From positions 1-8,796 of the forward strand of contig JAAFHE010000116.1 of the NCBI GenBank assembly GCA_013298265.1: a stretch of 8,796 nt of DNA, in the 5' to 3' direction. The stretch is from Lysobacterales bacterium (GTDB taxonomy: Bacteria > Pseudomonadota > Gammaproteobacteria > Xanthomonadales > Rhodanobacteraceae). Positions within the stretch are counted from its first letter, which is position 1. Every line of letters starts with the position of its first letter. Under the pieces are notes generated by a model, which was given only the letters and a program-made list of their open reading frames with translations, was not told the DNA's origin and made no database searches. The translations under genes were made by a program, and so were the position numbers. Shown here piece after piece: positions 6,840-8,796 of the stretch.

Positions 6840-6912
6840 AGCCCCACGCTGCCACCGGCCCGGTCGGCAGGTTCCGGCCGCGTTGCCGGATCGCTCTCAT
6901 ACGAGGTCTGGC

Positions 6913-7743
6913 ATGAGCAAAGCGCTGCCCGTCAGCGACAATCCCGCGGAAGCCATCGCCGGCGAGCTGGTCGCCGCGCGTCTCGCGGCGCAATCGCTGG
7001 CGCGTTTTCCCGGCAGGCTGCCGGTGGATCTGGCCGAGGCCTACCGGTGTCAGGACGCTGCCATCGCACGCTGGCCCGCTCCCGTCGCCGGCTGGAAGGT
7101 CGGCTACATCGCGCCGGAGCGGCGCGAGCCGCAGGGCGATCCACGCCTGGTCGGTCCGGTCTTCGCCGGCAACATCCGTCCGCTCGACGGCGCCGAAGGC
7201 GAGCTCGCCGTGATAGCCGGCGGTTTCGCCGCGGTCGAGGCGGAGTTCATGTTCCGGCTGGCACGCGACATCCCGGCTCAGGTGCATGACTGGACTGCCG
7301 AGGAAGCGGCGCAAGAAGTCGCGGCGCTGCACGTCGGCATCGAACTCGCTGGCAGCCCCTTGGCCGACATCAATGTGCTCGGTCCCTGCGCGGTCGTCGC
7401 CGACTGCGGCAACAACGCCGGCTTGCTGCTGGGGCCGGCGATTGCGAACTGGCAGGATGTCGCGATGGAAGACTTGCTGTGCAGTACCTGGATCGACGGT
7501 CAGCTGGTCGGCCGCGGCGGTGCGGCGACCCTGGCCGGCGGACCGCTGGCCGCACTCGCCTTCGCGCTGTCACGCAATGCGCGCTGCGGCCGCACGATGC
7601 GCGCCGGCGAGTGGATCACGACCGGTGCCGCGACCGGCATCCACGACATCGTCGCCGGCCAGCACGCGGTCATCGATTTCGGTGCCTACGGCCGCCTGCG
7701 CTGCCGCGCCGTGCCAGCGCGCGCCCACGGGAGCGGTGCATGA
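6913..7743 (+). CDS. 2-keto-4-pentenoate hydratase-like protein (MhpD/FAH superfamily)
   Basis: A 276-residue member of the fumarylacetoacetate hydrolase superfamily, closest in layout to MhpD-type hydratases that add or remove water next to a 2-keto acid. Visible family blocks: GWKVGYIAPE (60-69), GPVFAGNI (81-88), VEAEFMFRLARDIP (108-121) with Glu109 and Glu111, and IELAG (143-147) with Glu144, the three acidic residues expected to hold Mg2+ or Mn2+; DCGNNAGLLLGP (164-175); GGAATLAGGPLAALA (202-216); and the closing GEWITTGAATGIHDI with VIDFGAYGRL. The ATG at 6913 follows a GAGG at good spacing; an upstream in-frame ATG at 6817 lies inside the promoter and is rejected. Its stop overlaps the dctP start (ATGA), so the two are translated together. 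Substrate unknown: aromatic meta-cleavage genes, the usual partners, are absent, and pectin context suggests a 2-keto-3-deoxy or unsaturated keto acid. Confidence 0.8.
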   Translation: MSKALPVSDNPAEAIAGELVAARLAAQSLARFPGRLPVDLAEAYRCQDAAIARWPAPVAGWKVGYIAPERREPQGDPRLVGPVFAGNIRPLDGAEGELAVIAGGFAAVEAEFMFRLARDIPAQVHDWTAEEAAQEVAALHVGIELAGSPLADINVLGPCAVVADCGNNAGLLLGPAIANWQDVAMEDLLCSTWIDGQLVGRGGAATLAGGPLAALAFALSRNARCGRTMRAGEWITTGAATGIHDIVAGQHAVIDFGAYGRLRCRAVPARAHGSGA

Positions 7744-8738
7744 AGACACGACGTCAGTTCCTCGGCGCGGCCGCCGCAGTCCTCGGTGCGGCGGCGACCG
7801 GCCTGCGCGCCGCGCCGGTGTCACGCATCGAACTCGCCGCGACCGACGTGCACGTACGCGGCTATCCCACGGTGGAAGCGCTGCGCTGGATCGGCGAGAC
7901 GCTGGAGCGCGAGACGGAAGGCCGCGTCGGCCTGCGTCTGTATCATTCCGGCCAGCTCGGCCGCGAGTCCGACCTGATCGACCTGGCCCGCTTCGGCGCG
8001 ATCGACATCGCGCGCGTCAACATGGCGGCGCTGAACAACCCGTTCCCGGCCACGCGCATCCTGTGCCTGCCATATGTGTTCGACGATACCGCGCACATGC
8101 GCCGCTCGCTCGACGGCGCGGTCGGCAAGGAAATTCTTTCCAAATTTGCACAACGCGATCTCGTCGGCCTCGCGTTCTACGATTCCGGCGCGCGCTGCAT
8201 TTACAACAACAAGCGGCCCATCGTTGCGCCGCAGGACCTGCGCGGCCTCAAGATCCGCGTGCCGCCGTCGGACATTTTCATGCACCTGATCCGCGCGCTC
8301 GGCGCGAACCCGACGCCGCTGCCCTACGGCGAAGTCTATTCGGCGCTGCAGACCCACCTGATCGACGGTGCCGAGAACAACTGGCAGAGCTTCCACACCA
8401 CGCGCCAGTTCGAGGCAGCGCAATACTGGTGCTACAGCGGCCATTCGTATTCGCCGGAAGCGCTGCTGATGTCGCGCCGGCGCTTGGATCTGCTGCGGCC
8501 GGACGATCGCGAGCGGCTGCTCGACATCGCGCAGCGCTCGGTCGGCTACATGCGCTCGCTGTGGGACGAATCCGAGAAGGCGTCGCGTGACTACGTGCTC
8601 GCGCGCGGGGTGCAGGCGAACGAGGTCGATCGCGCCGCGTTCGAGCGCGCCGCGGCTCCGGTCGTCGCGCGCTATCGCGAGGACGCGGCCGTGGACACGT
8701 ATTACCGCGCCATACGCGAGCTTTCGGGCAAGGCCTGA
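7740..8738 (+). CDS. dctP: TRAP transporter solute-binding protein, DctP family
   Basis: Periplasmic receptor of a tripartite ATP-independent transporter, 332 residues, normal length. The N-terminus TRRQFLGAAAAVLGAAATGLRAA (3-25) is a twin-arginine-like signal followed by a hydrophobic stretch. Family blocks: LYHSGQLGRESDLIDLARFGAIDI (67-90), LPYVFDD (110-116), the LRGLKIRVP segment (167-175) with Arg173, the residue that normally grips the ligand carboxylate, LPYGEVYSALQTHLIDGAENN (194-214), and a helical C-terminus. Ligand is not readable from sequence; galacturonate or a related pectin-derived acid is inferred from the locus. The ATG overlaps the hydratase stop by 4 nt and a GGGAG precedes it, indicating coupled expression. 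The DctQ and DctM membrane subunits are not in the window; 58 bp after the stop show no new start, so they may lie further on or elsewhere. Confidence 0.92.
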   Translation: MKTRRQFLGAAAAVLGAAATGLRAAPVSRIELAATDVHVRGYPTVEALRWIGETLERETEGRVGLRLYHSGQLGRESDLIDLARFGAIDIARVNMAALNNPFPATRILCLPYVFDDTAHMRRSLDGAVGKEILSKFAQRDLVGLAFYDSGARCIYNNKRPIVAPQDLRGLKIRVPPSDIFMHLIRALGANPTPLPYGEVYSALQTHLIDGAENNWQSFHTTRQFEAAQYWCYSGHSYSPEALLMSRRRLDLLRPDDRERLLDIAQRSVGYMRSLWDESEKASRDYVLARGVQANEVDRAAFERAAAPVVARYREDAAVDTYYRAIRELSGKA

Positions 8739-8780
8739 GCCACGACGGCGTACCTACGACAAAACAAGCGGTGGCCGCGC

Positions 8781-8794
8781 TGCAAGCGCTACCG
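8781..8794 (+). promoter_or_regulatory. Operator-like palindrome after dctP
   Basis: TGCAAGCGCTACCG has the LacI-operator layout TG-4-CG-4-CA apart from its last base, with a perfect central AGCGCT. It differs from the ACCGGT core of the other sites, so it may belong to another regulator or be chance. If real, it implies a separately controlled promoter for whatever follows dctP beyond the window. Confidence 0.25.
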
Positions 8795-8796
8795 AT

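Larger units (their letters stand above)
6810..6840 (-). promoter_or_regulatory. Candidate promoter of the pectate lyase gene
   Basis: Read on the minus strand, TTGTAT (6840-6835) and TACAAT (6815-6810) form a -35/-10 pair with a 19-nt spacer; the -10 fits the sigma-70 consensus at five of six positions, the spacer is rather long. Both boxes overlap those of the opposite promoter, and the operator lies in the shared spacer. The predicted leader is roughly 60 nt. Confidence 0.5.

Noticed and set aside
6817..6912. Upstream ATG extension of the hydratase (32 more residues)
   Set aside because: The ATG is part of the operator and lies upstream of the predicted transcription start; the ATG at 6913 has its own GAGG and matches the family N-terminus.
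7815..7823. CCGGTGTCA within dctP
   Set aside because: It lacks the ACCGGT core, sits in coding sequence for Pro-Val-Ser, and is expected by chance in GC-rich DNA.
7286..8590. Plus-strand 434-codon frame over the hydratase and dctP genes
   Set aside because: It runs in a different frame across two clearly recognised proteins and is Arg/Pro/Ala-rich filler.
1..8796. CRISPR arrays, tRNA or rRNA genes, insertion sequences, phage genes
   Set aside because: No regularly spaced repeats, cloverleaf-like segments, transposase motifs or phage proteins were seen on either strand.

Overview
This window (8796 bp, GC-rich, strong bias to G/C at third codon positions) looks like part of a pectin/polygalacturonate utilisation locus from a Gram-negative gammaproteobacterium. 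It is most likely Xanthomonadales (Lysobacter/Rhodanobacter-like). The TonB-dependent receptor of the Xanthomonas/Caulobacter type and the GC-rich long-hairpin repeats between genes suggest this. The taxonomic call is inference from style, not from a marker gene.

Layout. (1) 1-514, minus: N-terminal half of a PfkB-family sugar-acid kinase, 2-keto-3-deoxygluconate kinase (kdgK), cut by the window edge. (2) 515-898: divergent intergenic region with two copies of an ACCGGTGTCA operator-like motif close to the receptor. (3) 899-3757, plus: TonB-dependent outer-membrane receptor with a GTG start. (4) 3758-3868: an inverted repeat, an intrinsic terminator and a possible 15-codon leader ORF overlapping the next start. 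(5) 3869-4972, plus: exported pectinesterase (CE8). (6) 4973-5394: convergent gap holding two inverted copies of a ~90-bp hairpin repeat. (7) 5395-6744, minus: secreted PL1-type pectate lyase. (8) 6745-6912: divergent promoter region in which back-to-back promoters overlap around one operator copy. (9) 6913-7743, plus: hydratase of the MhpD/fumarylacetoacetate hydrolase superfamily. (10) 7740-8738, plus: TRAP solute-binding protein (DctP family), overlapping the hydratase by ATGA. (11) 8739-8796: short tail with one more operator-like palindrome.

How the genes fit together (inference from families and context). Pectinesterase removes methyl esters, and pectate lyase cleaves the demethylated chain by beta-elimination. 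The receptor imports oligogalacturonides across the outer membrane. The TRAP binding protein captures a small uronate-type acid in the periplasm. The kinase phosphorylates 2-keto-3-deoxygluconate, the common intermediate of galacturonate and unsaturated-uronate catabolism. The hydratase-like enzyme has no assigned place in the textbook pathway, yet it is translationally coupled to the transporter subunit and shares an operator-controlled promoter region with the lyase. It is the best candidate for something undescribed here. The recurring motif TGNNACCGGTGTCA suggests one regulator, possibly LacI-type, for the locus; no regulator gene lies in the window.
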